A DNA stretch of 64,000 nucleotides from Benincasa hispida. Taxonomy: Eukaryota > Streptophyta > Magnoliopsida > Cucurbitales > Cucurbitaceae. Where the stretch lies: the NCBI RefSeq assembly GCF_009727055.1, contig NC_052350.1, forward strand, positions 30,914,789 to 30,978,788, given 5' to 3'. Shown here one piece after another: positions 1 through 10,648 of this stretch (positions are counted from its first letter, which is position 1; each line of letters begins with the position of its first letter). A program made the translations under genes and the position numbers. Below the pieces are notes generated by a model. The model did no database searches, was not told the DNA's origin, and saw nothing but the letters and a program-made list of their open reading frames with translations.

Positions 1-648
1 GCTTAAGGCTTCCTTCCCAAGAAGACACATGGTTGGAATGATGTTTCTCCTGATGATCTCATCCTTTGTATGCATTCAAACTCTTGGATGTTCAACACAT
101 AATCCATACTCAATGCATAGCCTATCATCAATGCATAGCAAGCCAAATCACTACCATCACAATTCAACTTGGCCATCGTAAGAGCTAACCATCACCAACG
201 CATAGGGTAACCATCCATCCTCGACTCATGGCTCACTAGGTAGCATCGCATGGCTTGCTTGGCATGGGCGCATGATGCTGGCCACCAACGCCTCGACGCA
301 TTGCATGGGCAATGGTCGAGGCTGCTCGACACATTGCATGGGCGTTGGCCGAGGCTGCTAGACGCATGGGCTGCCTTCCAACGCCTCACCTCCATCTTTC
401 TACCTTCAGCCGCAAGCCATCCCCAACCACTCTTCCAACGCATCAACACCACACAAAATTTATACTTAGCCAAATTTCCAATTTTTTCCCCAAAAGTTAA
501 GTTTCCAAATTCCCTCTTGTCTTCAAATCTCCACTCTTTTCTCTATCATTCCACACTAGCTTCCACATCAACCTACTCATCACACTGATCTCAGTAGGGA
601 ATGTACTCAAGTAGAGATATTAGAATTTGTGGTTCACAGTTCCCCTAC
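1..648 (-). mobile_element. Chromovirus-type gypsy LTR, U3 end (antisense, cut by window start)
   Basis: Read on the minus strand, this begins TGTGAACC at 648, the same kind of start as the other group B LTRs here (TGTGAACCTCGG at 37174, TGTGAAACCCGG at 6511). Near its end it resembles the solo LTR at 53257-55575: both carry a block reading roughly ctcatcac.ctgatctcagtag followed by caagtag. Positions 80-400 are rich in short words around gcatgg, aacgc and atgcatag. The flank at 649 continues as a copia LTR that is unbroken at 58259, so this LTR inserted into that copia LTR. GTTCC (649-653) would be the right-hand target duplication; the left copy is outside the window. The small ORFs here are chance frames in the repeated words. 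Confidence 0.7.
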
Positions 649-1602
649 TAGCTCATATGGAATAAACTTAGAACAGTATGATAGAATAATTCGAATTGTT
701 CGAATTAAGTGAAGAGAGAGAAACCGACAAGTATATGTGATATAGTGGTCGATTTTTCAGTTTAGAGATATAGCTTTAATATTTAAATGTGATTTAAATA
801 TCAAGAATATGAATATTCATATTCGGAAGCTCAAAAATAATGAAAATGGTCAAAGATGTAAAAAAGTCAAAGAGTTGACTTTTGACTTTGAAAAGTCAAA
901 CTTTGACCAACCTTATATTCAAATGTGATTTGCATTTCGAGAAAATGAATGCGGATTCATGCTCGGGAGGTCAAAATTAGTCAACACGGAAAAAATCATA
1001 AAAAGTCAAAATGTTGACTTTTTTGTCAAAGTTTGACTTTGACAAAATGACTATTTTGCCCTTTGACTAAAGTTAGTGGAAAAATCCAAACTTTTGTTAG
1101 ATAATTCCACTAACAAAATAGTGGGCTAGGTGTTGGTTTATAGTGAAGATATTAAGCCCACTTAGATAGTGGATTCTAGGTGTTGGGTTTTTATGAATTT
1201 GTTTCATGCAATTTTGCATGGCCTTTTTCTATAAATATGGGCTTTTCAATTTGGTTGAAGAACTTTTGACATTTTTGCCAATTTTATTTTTCAAAATTGG
1301 GCTGGAAAAATAAAAACCCAAACCCAAATTCATTCTTATTTTCTATCTCTTTCTCTCTCTCGGTTTTCTTCATCCACCGGGTCCCACAACCCGGTTCTGA
1401 GTTCAGAGGATAGTAGGTCAACTCTAGTGGTGGTCCGTTCGTGTTTGGGTTGAGATTCAGCGAGGAAAAGCAGGTTTCGAGAGCTTCAAAAGTAAGATTT
1501 CAAATAACCCTAGTTTTAATGTGCATGTTATTTTCCTTTTATTAAAAGCAATTAGAGTGTAACTAGATCCTTATTCCGCTATGTATGTCTCGTGTTCCAT
1601 CA
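649..1602 (+). mobile_element. Ty1-copia 5' LTR, 3' part
   Basis: The segment aligns by eye with 58260-59271, the second half of a copia LTR whose start is visible at 57198. Shared landmarks are the first block (gctcatatggaataaac), paired AAGTCAAA/TTTGACTT stretches, the TATA region and the end CCATCA. It ends immediately before a Met-tRNA primer site, as a 5' LTR should. The first half of the LTR is missing because a gypsy LTR inserted upstream at 648. The aagtcaa/ttgactt repeats at 840-1060 could fold back on themselves. Confidence 0.85.
1230..1237 (+). promoter_or_regulatory. TATA box of copia LTR
   Basis: TATAAATA lies about 370 bp before the LTR end, followed by a pyrimidine-rich stretch with TCTCTTTCTCTCTCTC. 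The sister LTR has a damaged version near 58858 (TATAATTG). Confidence 0.5.
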
Positions 1603-1604
1603 TG

Positions 1605-1616
1605 TGGTATCAGAGC
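1605..1616 (+). other. Primer binding site, Met-tRNA type (copia)
   Basis: TGGTATCAGAGC complements the 3' end of plant initiator Met-tRNA. It starts two bases after the LTR end CA. It marks the start of the internal region and fixes the element on the plus strand. Confidence 0.85.
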
Positions 1617-3632
1617 ATGCTAGAATTATGCTCGGGTGTTATTTTTCTTGCTATTCAAGTGTTGAATGAAATATGGACTAAAGTGGATTTATTATGATTT
1701 TTGACATTGTTTTTCTTTAAATTTCTTGTGGAAATTTGTAATTGCTCACATGTTTATGCGCATTAATGTGTGAAAAAGAGCCTGTAAATTTGTTGGAGTC
1801 ATTAGAATTGAAATTAGGTTGTAATTACTTGATTTCGGGAGAGAGGATAGCAGAAAAATTGAAGAAATTTTGCTTACAGATTTCAATTTGGCCACCAGAC
1901 CCGAGACAAGCTCCCAGACCCGACCCGCAGCTTGAGATCCGACTCGGTTCGGAGTAGCCTTGCGTGCGTCGTTCGCCCACGACCCGCGAACTCGTGCTCC
2001 AACCCGCTCCGCGACCCAGGCGCTCGTGCGTTTCATTCGGCCCGACCCGCCCCGCGCCTCCGTTGACCGCGCCAGCGCGCGTTGACCAGTCGATCCAGAC
2101 GGTCTGGACCAGTCCATTTGACCGGTTCAACTTGGATTTTGGTTTTTTGGATCAGTTCGAGTGAATTCTAAGCGGTTCCAGATGGTTCAAAGTGTGTCAA
2201 GCTGGTTCTGGGAAGCTGGTTGCTGAATTTTGTCATAAATTAGTTATTTGTTTGTTTTTAATACCAAAATCGGTCCACTTTAGTGTTATTTACCTATTAT
2301 GCATGTGATGTATAATGTTGTTTGATTATGTGTGCATATAGTATCCTATATAGTTTTAAAACCCCACCATAGAAAAAGCATGTGACATGCATGTGTTATA
2401 TGTTATAAGTGTTATAAAATATATATTATGCATGCTTAGTTTTAATATAAGTGTTATATTATACCATGTTTGTTTGAACGAAGGATGTTATAGATGAATG
2501 CTCTAGGGTTATAATTGGTATAATTTATTTTATAATTGTTATAAAATAAGCTAGACTTCTAAAATCTATAACAAAGATAAGATGCATGCTCACTTAAACT
2601 TAACCATCAAGCAATCCCTTTTTTCATAGAAAATAGGTCGATATCTTGTAAATCGAAGTTACAAGAAAACTCACCAAGCAAGATCTTGGCAAAAAGTCAG
2701 ATAAGATGACTAATGTTGAAGGTTTTTAAGTTGACGGTTCACGGAACACCTACTACCTGGTGATCGAGTCGGCACCTGAGTTATGTTAAACCGGTTTTAT
2801 GAGCATGCATGAGCAGTGTGAGGTAATAAAATTTGTTTATCACCTAGACATCGTAGGTTAAAAATCCAGTATAAAAGTTATACTCGAATGAATCGCCTAG
2901 ATTTGGGATATAGTTAGCCGAAATGTATTGCTAAGTATTTTATACCCTAACCGTCTAGAACACTTCAGCTGGAGAGAAGTAATGTACTTTTAACTCTAGC
3001 TTCCTTAAGAGTTCACACCGTGAGATTCATGCTTTGCTTTGGGCCGCCTTGGGAGCAGACTCCATTCGGAGAGTGTTTGCATGAGCCAATACCAAGGTGA
3101 ATAGGGGAAATTGTTCATAGTAAATGGGAGAAGGAAGTGTGTCAACACATCCTACGGTCTCTTCCATTAGGTCGCACCGTGAGTTCCTATAATGCGCCTG
3201 CATGTCTTCCCTAGAGCGACCTTACCAATCGGAGGGTTGTATTATAGGATTCAGAACTCCGAGAAATTGATAGGGTCTCTCAGGTCTGTTTTCATTCTTG
3301 TCTTTCCAACTTCGGGAACATAATGATTCCGATCTTTGAGGTTTGAAAATGGAGGGTCACACTTACGAGAATTACCAAGTGTTAGTAAATTCTTGACCAA
3401 AGTAGCGATAACTGAGTTACTATAGGAATAAAAGTTATTCTGGTGATGGTATATAGTCAAGATAGTCTTGGTTTAATGGAGGAATAGTTGATCACCCCTC
3501 GGTGAAGGTTATTCTAAACCATTGAAATATCGTTGCAAAATGAAGGGCACATTATTAGTTTTTTTGCTAAACTTGATTGGATTTAAAAGATTAATGTTTT
3601 TTTACTAAAAAGGATATGTTTTTCTTTTCAGC
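1617..3632 (+). other. Long copia leader (no gene)
   Basis: About 2 kb of untranslated leader between the primer site and gag, with no convincing coding frame. Three zones are visible: a GC-rich zone (about 1895-2160) full of gacccg words; an AT-rich zone (2390-2570) with repeats close to TTATAAGTGTTATA; and a conserved block (about 3000-3260) with two CACCGTGAG sites. All three recur in the same order at 59286-60371 (first two only), 13008-15520 and, antisense, at 35766-37173. Small ORFs in the GC-rich zone on both strands are not supported as genes. Confidence 0.7.
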
Positions 3633-4549
3633 ATGACTAGCTCTTTAGATCAACTATTAGCTTCTGAAAAACTTATTGGCGACAACTACTCAACATGGAA
3701 AACAAATATGAATTCAACACTAGTAATAGATGACCTGAGATTTGTCGTAACTGAGGAATATCCTCAGGCCCCTGCCTCGAAAGAAGCATAAGGTAAATAT
3801 GATTTACTAGTTGCTGAAACATATTTAGTGGAGTATGATACCTCAACCTGGATATTGGATTTAAAAGCCACTAATCATATTTGCTTCTTTTTTCAAGAAA
3901 CTAGTTCCTGGAAAAAGCTTGAAGAAGATGAGATCACCCTCAAGGTTGGAACAGGAGAGGTTGTCTTGGTCGAAGAAGTGGGAGACTTGAAGTTGTTTTT
4001 CAACGATAGATATATCATACTTAAAGATGTTTTGTATGCTCCTAAAATGAGACGAAATGTAATATCTATCACATGTATATTGGAACAAATGTATAAAATA
4101 TCTTTTGAAGTTAATGAAGCGTTCATTTTTAGAAAAGGTATTCAAATTTGTTCTGCTATACTTGAAAACAACTTATATAAGTTAAGACCAACTAAAGAAA
4201 AATTTGTCTTAAATACTGAGATGTTTAGAACAGCCGAAACTCGGAATAAAAGATAAAAAGTTTCTTCTAATGCCTATCTATAGCACTTAAGACTTGGTCA
4301 CATAAATCTCAATAGGATTGAGAGATTGGTTAAGGATGGACTCCTAAATCAGTTAGAAGACAATTCTTTACCTCCATGTGAGTCTTGTCTTGAGGGAAAA
4401 ATGACTAAGAGATCTTTTACTAGAAAAGGTCTCAGAGCCATAATACCCTTAGAGCTCGTACATTCGAACCTTTATGGACCGATGAATGTCAAAGCTCGAG
4501 GTGGGTATGAATATTTCATCAGTTTTATTGATGATTATTCAAGGTATGA
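3633..4549 (+). pseudogene. Ty1-copia gag-pol, internally deleted pseudogene
   Basis: The reading frame opens at ATG 3633 with a copia gag N-terminus (motif GDNYSTWK). It jumps almost at once to the protease region (STWILDLKATNH near 3840; the family's catalytic D-S-G is changed to D-L-K). Then come the pre-integrase block and the integrase zinc-binding start (HLRLGH, then CESC), ending inside the core at FIDDYSRY. Most of gag, including the zinc knuckle, is deleted. Unusually, the whole 917 bp stays in one frame and is broken only by three stops (3789, 4254, 4281; the last replaces the usual W before HLRLGH). It ends abruptly at 4549 where a gypsy LTR begins; RT and RNase H are absent. It is non-functional. 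Confidence 0.88.
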
Positions 4550-5976
4550 TCGAGAGATTTTGGACACCTATAAATAGGGCCAAGGACTTCTCTGAGATCA
4601 TAACTCGAGTTCGCTTTAAAAGGACATTAAGAAGAGTGTATAAAGGTTGATTCTGAGGAAACTATGCGTTGATGCGTTGGTAGTAAGACCATGCATTGGT
4701 CAAGAGGTTCCAAGGGGAAGATGTTGTCGGACAGGAAGGTCTGAAAGTAGCATCAACTTAGGACGAGGAGTTCTCCCAGAATACTCGTGCATTTTGAGTG
4801 ATTTCAATGCACCTGAAAGCTCTGAGAGTCTAGTTTTCAGGCTAGGGCTTCTGAAGAATAAGCTCCAAGGAATCAGACTGGAGAATGAGGAAAAGACAGA
4901 AGGGTCGAGCTGGCGGGTAAGCTGAGCCAGTCTAGATTTTTTTATGATTCCGGCCAAACCACAAGAATTTATGATCTAAGATTCTGAGGTAAGCCTCCTG
5001 CGACATTTTAGAACATATTTGTAAAAGAAATTATCTCGAGATAAAGCCTAGAACTATGAGTAATCTGAGCTTCAAGTTGAATCTGGAATTTAGGGTTCAA
5101 AAGAGAAGCCCGGGAAGATCAAGGAACTTCTAAGAGAGATTCCTATCCTTACCAAGTTGAGTGGTACTTTCTTTTACGTCTTAAGCATATATTTTAAAGT
5201 AAATTTTATATGCTTATGTTATGAATGAGTATCTAGCATGAGAATGAGATTGTGTGATCCGGATGGTCAAGGGGTCAACAGACCTAGTTCCTAAACCCAA
5301 AAAGCAAAACCTCGCATGGGATGGTCAGAGGCCGATGGGCCTAGCTTCTGAGCCTATAAGCATGGAGCAGAGTCATTGGGAATAAAAGGAAACTCAGCAG
5401 AGTAAGCATTCATGTTTAGCAATAGTTAAGTATCTACTGTGTGTGTGTAGGTAGGTAACATACTCATTCTAAGTAGTTATCAGTTTAGCTATCTACCGTG
5501 TGTGTAGATAGAGTTGAAAACAAATCCACTCGAAGCTGAGGTTTGAATGTAATTTCGTATTTATGATATGCTTGTTATTTATGAGTTGAAATATACTCTA
5601 TAAGTTGCTTACCACTTACTCAGCTCTGTGAAGCTCATCCTTTTCTTTCATGTTTTTCTTCCTAGGTAGCGAAAGGTGAGGAGTTCGAGGGTGCTGCTAA
5701 GGTCAAGGTCTGCCACAAGCCACAGTTACACTTCCAGGGGGTTTTACAGTCGTTGCTGTAAACTTTGTAGTTAAGTCTTGGAGTTGTACAAACGTTACAT
5801 TGTTGTGAAATAAAATGGGTCTATTTAATTAGTTGTTGTTATCTCCTTGACTTAAAAGTTTATTGAGTATAGTGAAGAGGTTCAGATGGATTGTAGGTAT
5901 CACAAAAGAGTGGTATGTACAGTCCCTCATGCCTCTCCTCGGGCTCAATAGTGTGGGCTCGGGGCGAGGTGTGACA
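4550..5976 (+). mobile_element. Gypsy LTR copy lacking U3 (5' copy of a reduced element)
   Basis: From TCGAGAG at 4550 to TGTGACA at 5976 it matches 8140-9636 of the complete LTR downstream almost base for base. It lacks the first 1.63 kb (the U3 part). The break lies only about 19 bp before TATAAATA (4569-4576). It carries two copies of a ggatggtca repeat unit (5261-5350), while the downstream LTR carries three (8851-9000). It is followed directly by a primer site, so it stands where a 5' LTR should be. Confidence 0.85.
4569..4576 (+). promoter_or_regulatory. TATA box in truncated gypsy LTR
   Basis: TATAAATA in the context cacctataaataggg, identical to the site at 8159 in the complete LTR copy. 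Confidence 0.5.
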
Positions 5977-5979
5977 ACT

Positions 5980-5991
5980 TGGTATCAGAGC
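5980..5991 (+). other. Primer binding site, Met-tRNA type (gypsy)
   Basis: TGGTATCAGAGC, three bases after the LTR end TGTGACA at 5976. Confidence 0.8.
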
Positions 5992-6496
5992 ATAAGTTTC
6001 TGGGAAAGTTGAAGGGTTAGTTGATACTAGTTTAGTATCAAAGCATAAGTTCATGGAAACTGAAGGGCTAAGTCTAGAAAACTTGAGGTGTAGTTTAGTA
6101 AAACCAGAGGGAAGTGTGGTAGAGTAAGGATTTAAAAAGAAACCTAAGAATTAGTCAAGGTAGACTAAGAGGAATGGCAAAAGTGGCATGACCTAGCAGG
6201 CAACCAGAGCTGGAACTCACAACGCTACCTGAAGATCTACCGAGGAAGGTAAGTATGAATTTAAGTCATTCTCATTTAGTATGTGAGATAGGAATGATTA
6301 TGTTGTAGATAGTTTGGTTCAACATCTAGCTTAGAGATGGCTAGGTGAGGTATTGTTAGACAAATTAAGAAATTAATGTCAGAGTAGCGCAGTGGAAGCG
6401 TGGTAAAAGAAAAGGTTATAAGAGGTTACAACAATGGTTGTTGTGAAACCTTAAACCGGAGTTAGTTCGAGTAAATTTTGATGACGAAATTTTCTT

Positions 6497-6510
6497 AAGG
6501 GGGAAGTAAA
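6497..6510 (+). other. Polypurine tract
   Basis: A purine-rich run (aaggggga, then agtaaa) directly before the LTR start TGTGAAACCC at 6511, where plus-strand priming is expected. Confidence 0.6.
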
Positions 6511-6964
6511 TGTGAAACCCGGATTTCCATTTTCCCTACTTAAACAGGAAATAAAAGGGATTAACTAATTGAAAGTTAAATCCTATGTTGAAGTGAAGGA
6601 ATTTCTAAGTGTTTAAATAGATTTGTTTAGTAGCTTTGAAATAAACTTTAACTAGCGAAAATTTAGTTAAGTATGAATCCAAAAAGAAACTATGCATTGG
6701 ATGATAGGGAAAAGTATTAGACAATGAGTTGGCCTTGTGCTAAGTGTTGGTGTTGTGCCATGCATTGGCCATGAAGTTTAGAGAGGTTATTTGGGCATTG
6801 AAAGAGGCTATAGTATGGCCGAGTGGAAAGGCTATGCGGGGACAAGCATGTGGCAACCTATGTTTGAGAGGTTAGTAGAGCATGCGGTAGCCTCAAGTTG
6901 CACGGACAAGGGCGTTGGGCGTTGAAGTTGCCACGCTGGTTGATCAAGGAGCAATGGTACGCGA

Positions 6965-7375
6965 TGAAGGCATGCGGCGATGCTACGCGTTGATGGTATG
7001 CGGCTGAAGGTATGCGGCTGATGGTATGCGGCCGAAGTACATGTTGGTGTTATGCGGCGATACTATGCCTGTCTCTTATACACATCTAGATGTGTATAAG
7101 AGACAGGCGCCCGATGGTATGCTGCTGATGGTATGCGGCCGAAGGTATGCGCCCGATGGTATGCAGCAGCACTACACGTTGATGGTATGCGGCAACACTA
7201 TGCGTTGGTGTTATGCGATGATACTATGCATTGGTGTCATGCAGCGATACTATACGTTGGTGTTATGCGGCGATACTATGCGTTGGTGTCATGCGGCGAT
7301 ACTATGCGTTGGTGTCATGCGGCGATACTATGTGTTGGTGTTATGCGGCGATACTATGCATTGGTGGTATGCGGA
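6965..7375 (+). repeat. 26-bp tandem array in LTR U3
   Basis: Degenerate units built on GGCGATACTATGCGTTGGTG plus ttatgc or tcatgc. The units are most regular from 7190 to 7375 (period 26 bp) and more degenerate upstream, with shorter words such as gatggtatgcggc. The array is interrupted by the adapter artefact at 7069-7106, so copy number and order are uncertain. There are no unique spacers, so it is not CRISPR-like. The apparent repeated peptide in the longest frame follows from the DNA repeat. Confidence 0.9.
7069..7106. other. Sequencing adapter artefact (Nextera transposon mosaic ends, back to back)
   Basis: Positions 7069-7087 read CTGTCTCTTATACACATCT and 7088-7106 are its exact reverse complement, giving a perfect 38-bp palindrome. 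This is the 19-bp hyperactive Tn5 mosaic end used in tagmentation library kits. No plant element is known to me to carry it. Translated, it gives the peptide VSYTHLDVYKRQ, a familiar contaminant in predicted proteins. It sits inside a tandem array, where an assembler could easily join two adapter-tailed reads. Confidence 0.97.
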
Positions 7376-8158
7376 ACTAGTACTAGACAATGAGCTATGC
7401 GGCGATGAGACGAGCCATGGTGAGTGCATAATGGAACGACTTGTGTTGCTAAGGCTTGCGATACAGAGGGTTGTTATGCGTTGACGATGTGCTATGTGTT
7501 GGACATCCGAGGGTATGTGGGCACATAGGATAAGACTTGAGCAAATAGTATGTAGTGGAAGAGGGTTGGTCATAATCCTAGTTGAGCATATAAGGCAAAG
7601 GTAAGCCATGCGGTAGGAGGCATGCGACCAAAGATGAGCCTTGTGAGCATCTAGCATATGTGACCAACTTGCGCCAATGGGATGCACAAGATAAGGTTGC
7701 GTTAATTGAAAATGGCACAACCGAGGTTAGTAGGTCACATATGGGGAAAGGTGCTGAGCGACAATGGCTTGAAGGGTGTTATGTTGAGATTTAAAGACAC
7801 CGCAAGGGTGCAAAGATGGGATGGATGCACCAATGGGTGGTGTCCGAACATAAGTGTGTTGAGTCAGTCAACCAGCACGCGCAACTCCAACGCCCAACAT
7901 AGATGGGCGCATAGGAGATTCGATGGACGCATTCAAGGTCGTCATCTGGACATGTGGTTTGTTAGGAAGAAACCTTAGGCCTTAAGCAAATGAGGTGGAT
8001 GCACAAGAAGACATACGAAATTGAGAGCTATGCGTTGTAAAAGTGGAAGAAGACACCTTGGATTGCGATGACGCAAGGTTGCATTAATAGTGTAGGGAAA
8101 GGACACTTGGACATGCGGCCAAGTAGGAGGTGTCAGCCTTCGAGAGATTTTGGACACC

Positions 8159-8166
8159 TATAAATA
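8159..8166 (+). promoter_or_regulatory. TATA box of complete gypsy LTR
   Basis: TATAAATA in cacctataaataggg, downstream of the U3 array and at the start of the region shared with the truncated LTR copy. Confidence 0.55.
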
Positions 8167-9636
8167 GGGCCAAAGACTTCTCTGAGATCATAACTCGAGT
8201 TCGCTTCAAAAGGACATTAAGAAGAGTGTATAAAGGTTGATTCTGAGGAAACTATGCGTTGATGCATTGGTAGTAAGACCATGCATTGGTCAAGAGGTTC
8301 CAAGGGGAAGATGTTGTCGGACAGGAAGGTCTGAAAGTAGCATCAACTTAGGACGAGGAGTTCTCCCAGAATACTCGTGCATTTTGAGTGATTTCAATGC
8401 ACCTAAAAGCTCTGAGAGTCTAGTTTTTAGGGTAGGGCTTTCAGAGAAGAAGCTCCAAGGAATCGAACTGGAGAATTAGGAAAAGGCAGAAGGGTCGAGC
8501 TGCCAGGTAAGCTAGGCCAGTCTAGATGTTTTGATGATTCCGCCCAAACCAAGAGAATTTATGATCTAAGATTCTGAGGTAAGACTCCTGAGACATTTTA
8601 GAGAATATTTGTAAAAGAAAGTATCTCGAGATAAAGCCTAAAACTATGTGTAATCTGAGCTTCAATTTGAATCTGGAATTTAGGGTTCAAAAGAAGAGCC
8701 CGGGAAGATCAAGGAACTTCTAAGAGAAAGATTCCTATCCTTACCAAGGTGAGTGGTGCTTTCTTTTACGTCTTAAGCATATATTTTAAAGTAAATTGTA
8801 TATGCTTTTGTTATGAATGAGTATCTAGCATGAGAATGAGATTATGTGATCAGGATGGTCAGGGGGTCAATAGACCTAGTTCTTGAGCCCGAAAAGCAAA
8901 GCCTCATGGGATGGTCAGGGAACCAAGAAGTCTAGTTCCTGAGCCTGTGGGAGGATCCTCGCATGGGATGGTCAAAGGGCCGATGGGCCTAGCTTCTGAG
9001 CCCATGAGCGGGGAGCTATGTACACATAGGAGTCATTCGGAACAAAAGGGAACTCAGCAGAGTAAGCATTCATGTTTAGTAACAGTTAAGTATCTATCGT
9101 GTGTGTGTAGGTAGGTAACATACTCATTCTAAGTAGTTATCAGTTTAGCTATCTACTGTGCGTGTAAATAGATTTGAGAACAGACACACTCGAAGCAGAG
9201 TTTTGAATGTAATTTCGTATTTATGATATGTTTGTTATTTATGAGTTGAAATAGACTCTAGAAGTTGCTTACCGCTCACTGAACTTTGTGAAGCTCATCC
9301 TTTTCTTTCATGTTTTTCTTCCCAGGTAGCGAAAGGTGAGGAGTTCTAGGGTGCTACTAAGGCCAAGGTCTGCCACAAGCCACAGTTACACTTCCAGGGG
9401 GTTTTACAGTCGTTGTTGTAAACTTTGTAGTTAAGTCTTGGAGTTGTATAAATGTTACAATGTTGTGAAATAAAATGGGTCTATTTAATCAGTTGTTGTT
9501 ATCTCCTTGACTTAAAAGTTTATTGAGTATAGTAAATAGGTTCAGATGGATTGTAGGTATCACAAAAGAGTGGTATCTGCAGTCCCTCACGCCTCTCCTC
9601 GGGCTCAGGAGTGCGGGCTCGGGGCGGGGTGTGACA

Positions 9637-10220
9637 GCTATGTTTTCAGATACAAAGATTTTAAAAGTTTTATGTACACGTTTTCTTGGCATGTTTTTAG
9701 TTCCAGTATTCTGTTTTCTAGCTTTCAGTTTAAGCATGAGATTTATGTTTTTATTAAGTCACTCACTGGGCTAGTAGCTCACCTTGTTTTTAAATATTTT
9801 CCCTCCCCAGGTAGCGGTCAACTCCCCATAAGCTAATTCTGTTACTGCTCTGCCACTCAAAGACTCAAGGCTAAAGGAAGACTGGGTGTTTATTCTATAA
9901 CACATGTTTTGTGCGTATAAGGACTAAACTTAGTGTCATGGGCTCACTGGATTTTATAGTCTACGTAGTTGTGAATGTGAATAGTAGCTATGGAACCCTG
10001 TTGATGTAAGAATGTTAAGTTTCTGTTAATCTATTCAGTATGTTTAGTATGTTAAGCTCTGAGGTTGTGAATATTGTTGTTATCAAGTCAATAATACATA
10101 TCAGGGTTCTAAAGAAGGTTTTAAATGTAAGTTAGGCAGTAAGTGCCGACGAGAGGGTCGGTAACTGTTGTCGTCACATGCCCTTTTAGGTTAAGAAGGT
10201 AATCTGGGAGGGGTGTGACA
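9637..10220 (+). mobile_element. Chromovirus-type LTR, 3' end fragment
   Basis: It matches the last part of the solo LTR at 39450-39997: a TCACTCACTGGGC block (about 9758), a pyrimidine tract then CAGGTAGCGGTCAA, a tctgccactcaaag-like block, and an end in gggaggggtgtgaca at 10220. The 5' part is missing; the complete LTR of another element abuts at 9636. It is not followed by a primer site. Confidence 0.75.
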
Positions 10221-10648
10221 CGTACAAAAAAAATAGAAAGGTTGGGGGGCAAGTAGCACACAGCTATGGGGAGAAGAAGAGATGAAGTCTTTTTTTTTTT
10301 CTTTTGATGCATGTTTCCCGAGGCTTCACTATATATATATATATGTATGTATAAGTATGTATGTATGTATGTATGTATGTATGTATACTTAAAACCAAAA
10401 CCTTAGTCTTATTTTCTCAATAAGACTACCTTCCCTAAAAGAAAACCCTAAAAAATATATATAATAATTTACACTTTCTCCAAAATTCAAATAAAATTCC
10501 AGGGAATAAAACCTCAACAACAAAAATTTAATTCCTCACTCATTTCTTCAAATAAAAATCATCTCAATTAAATCATTAAAATCTAACATCAAACCAAAAA
10601 TAAACCCCAAATAAAAAAGAATTTTACCTGAAAATTTGGGGTGTTACA
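10221..10648 (-). mobile_element. Gypsy-type LTR start fragment (antisense)
   Basis: On the minus strand it begins TGTAACACCCC at 10648, a common start for plant gypsy LTRs, and runs into AT-rich sequence until a sense LTR end interrupts it at 10220. No other landmark is visible, so assignment rests on the terminus alone. It contains the microsatellite at 10330-10386. Confidence 0.4.
10330..10386. repeat. Microsatellite (AT)n then (TATG)n
   Basis: About 7 AT units, then about 10 slightly interrupted TATG units. A simple sequence repeat, prone to length variation. Confidence 0.95.

Larger units (their letters stand above)
5977..6510 (+). mobile_element. Internal remnant of reduced gypsy element (534 bp)
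   Basis: All that remains between the two LTR copies. It starts with the primer site and ends with a polypurine tract. The last part (about 6470-6500) reads like the tail of a chromovirus polyprotein in which a D-E-I-F type motif is followed by a purine-rich run, so it probably arose by deletion from a chromovirus. There is no gag or pol, so it could only have moved with proteins from other copies. Confidence 0.75.
6511..9636 (+). mobile_element. Complete gypsy (chromovirus-type) 3' LTR, 3.1 kb
   Basis: It starts TGTGAAACCC after the polypurine tract and ends TGTGACA at 9636. U3 holds a 26-bp tandem array (6965-7375). The TATA box is at 8159, and the part from 8140 to the end matches 4550-5976. 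A pyrimidine tract followed by CAG and GTAGCG near 9320 is shared with other LTRs of this group. The unit repeat with ggatggtca at 8851-9010 is one copy longer than in the other LTR. Its internal order may be unreliable because adapter sequence sits at 7069-7106. ORFs across it are chance frames. Confidence 0.85.

Noticed and set aside
1746..2164. Overlapping frames of 66-123 codons in the GC-rich zone
   Set aside because: Present on both strands, without motifs, in a copia leader; high GC lowers stop frequency.
4647..4925. Frame repeated at 8237-8479
   Set aside because: Both lie in the two LTR copies of one element; the repetition follows from the LTR duplication.
7190..7375. Regular direct repeats that could suggest a CRISPR array
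   Set aside because: Units are head to tail with no unique spacers, in a plant LTR.
7026..7484. 152-codon open frame with repeated cysteine- and tryptophan-rich units
   Set aside because: It is a translation of the 26-bp LTR array and runs through the adapter sequence; the period is not a multiple of three and no family resemblance is visible.
10121..10312. Minus-strand frame of 63 codons next to a lysine run
   Set aside because: Spans the border of two LTR fragments and a poly-T stretch; no motif.
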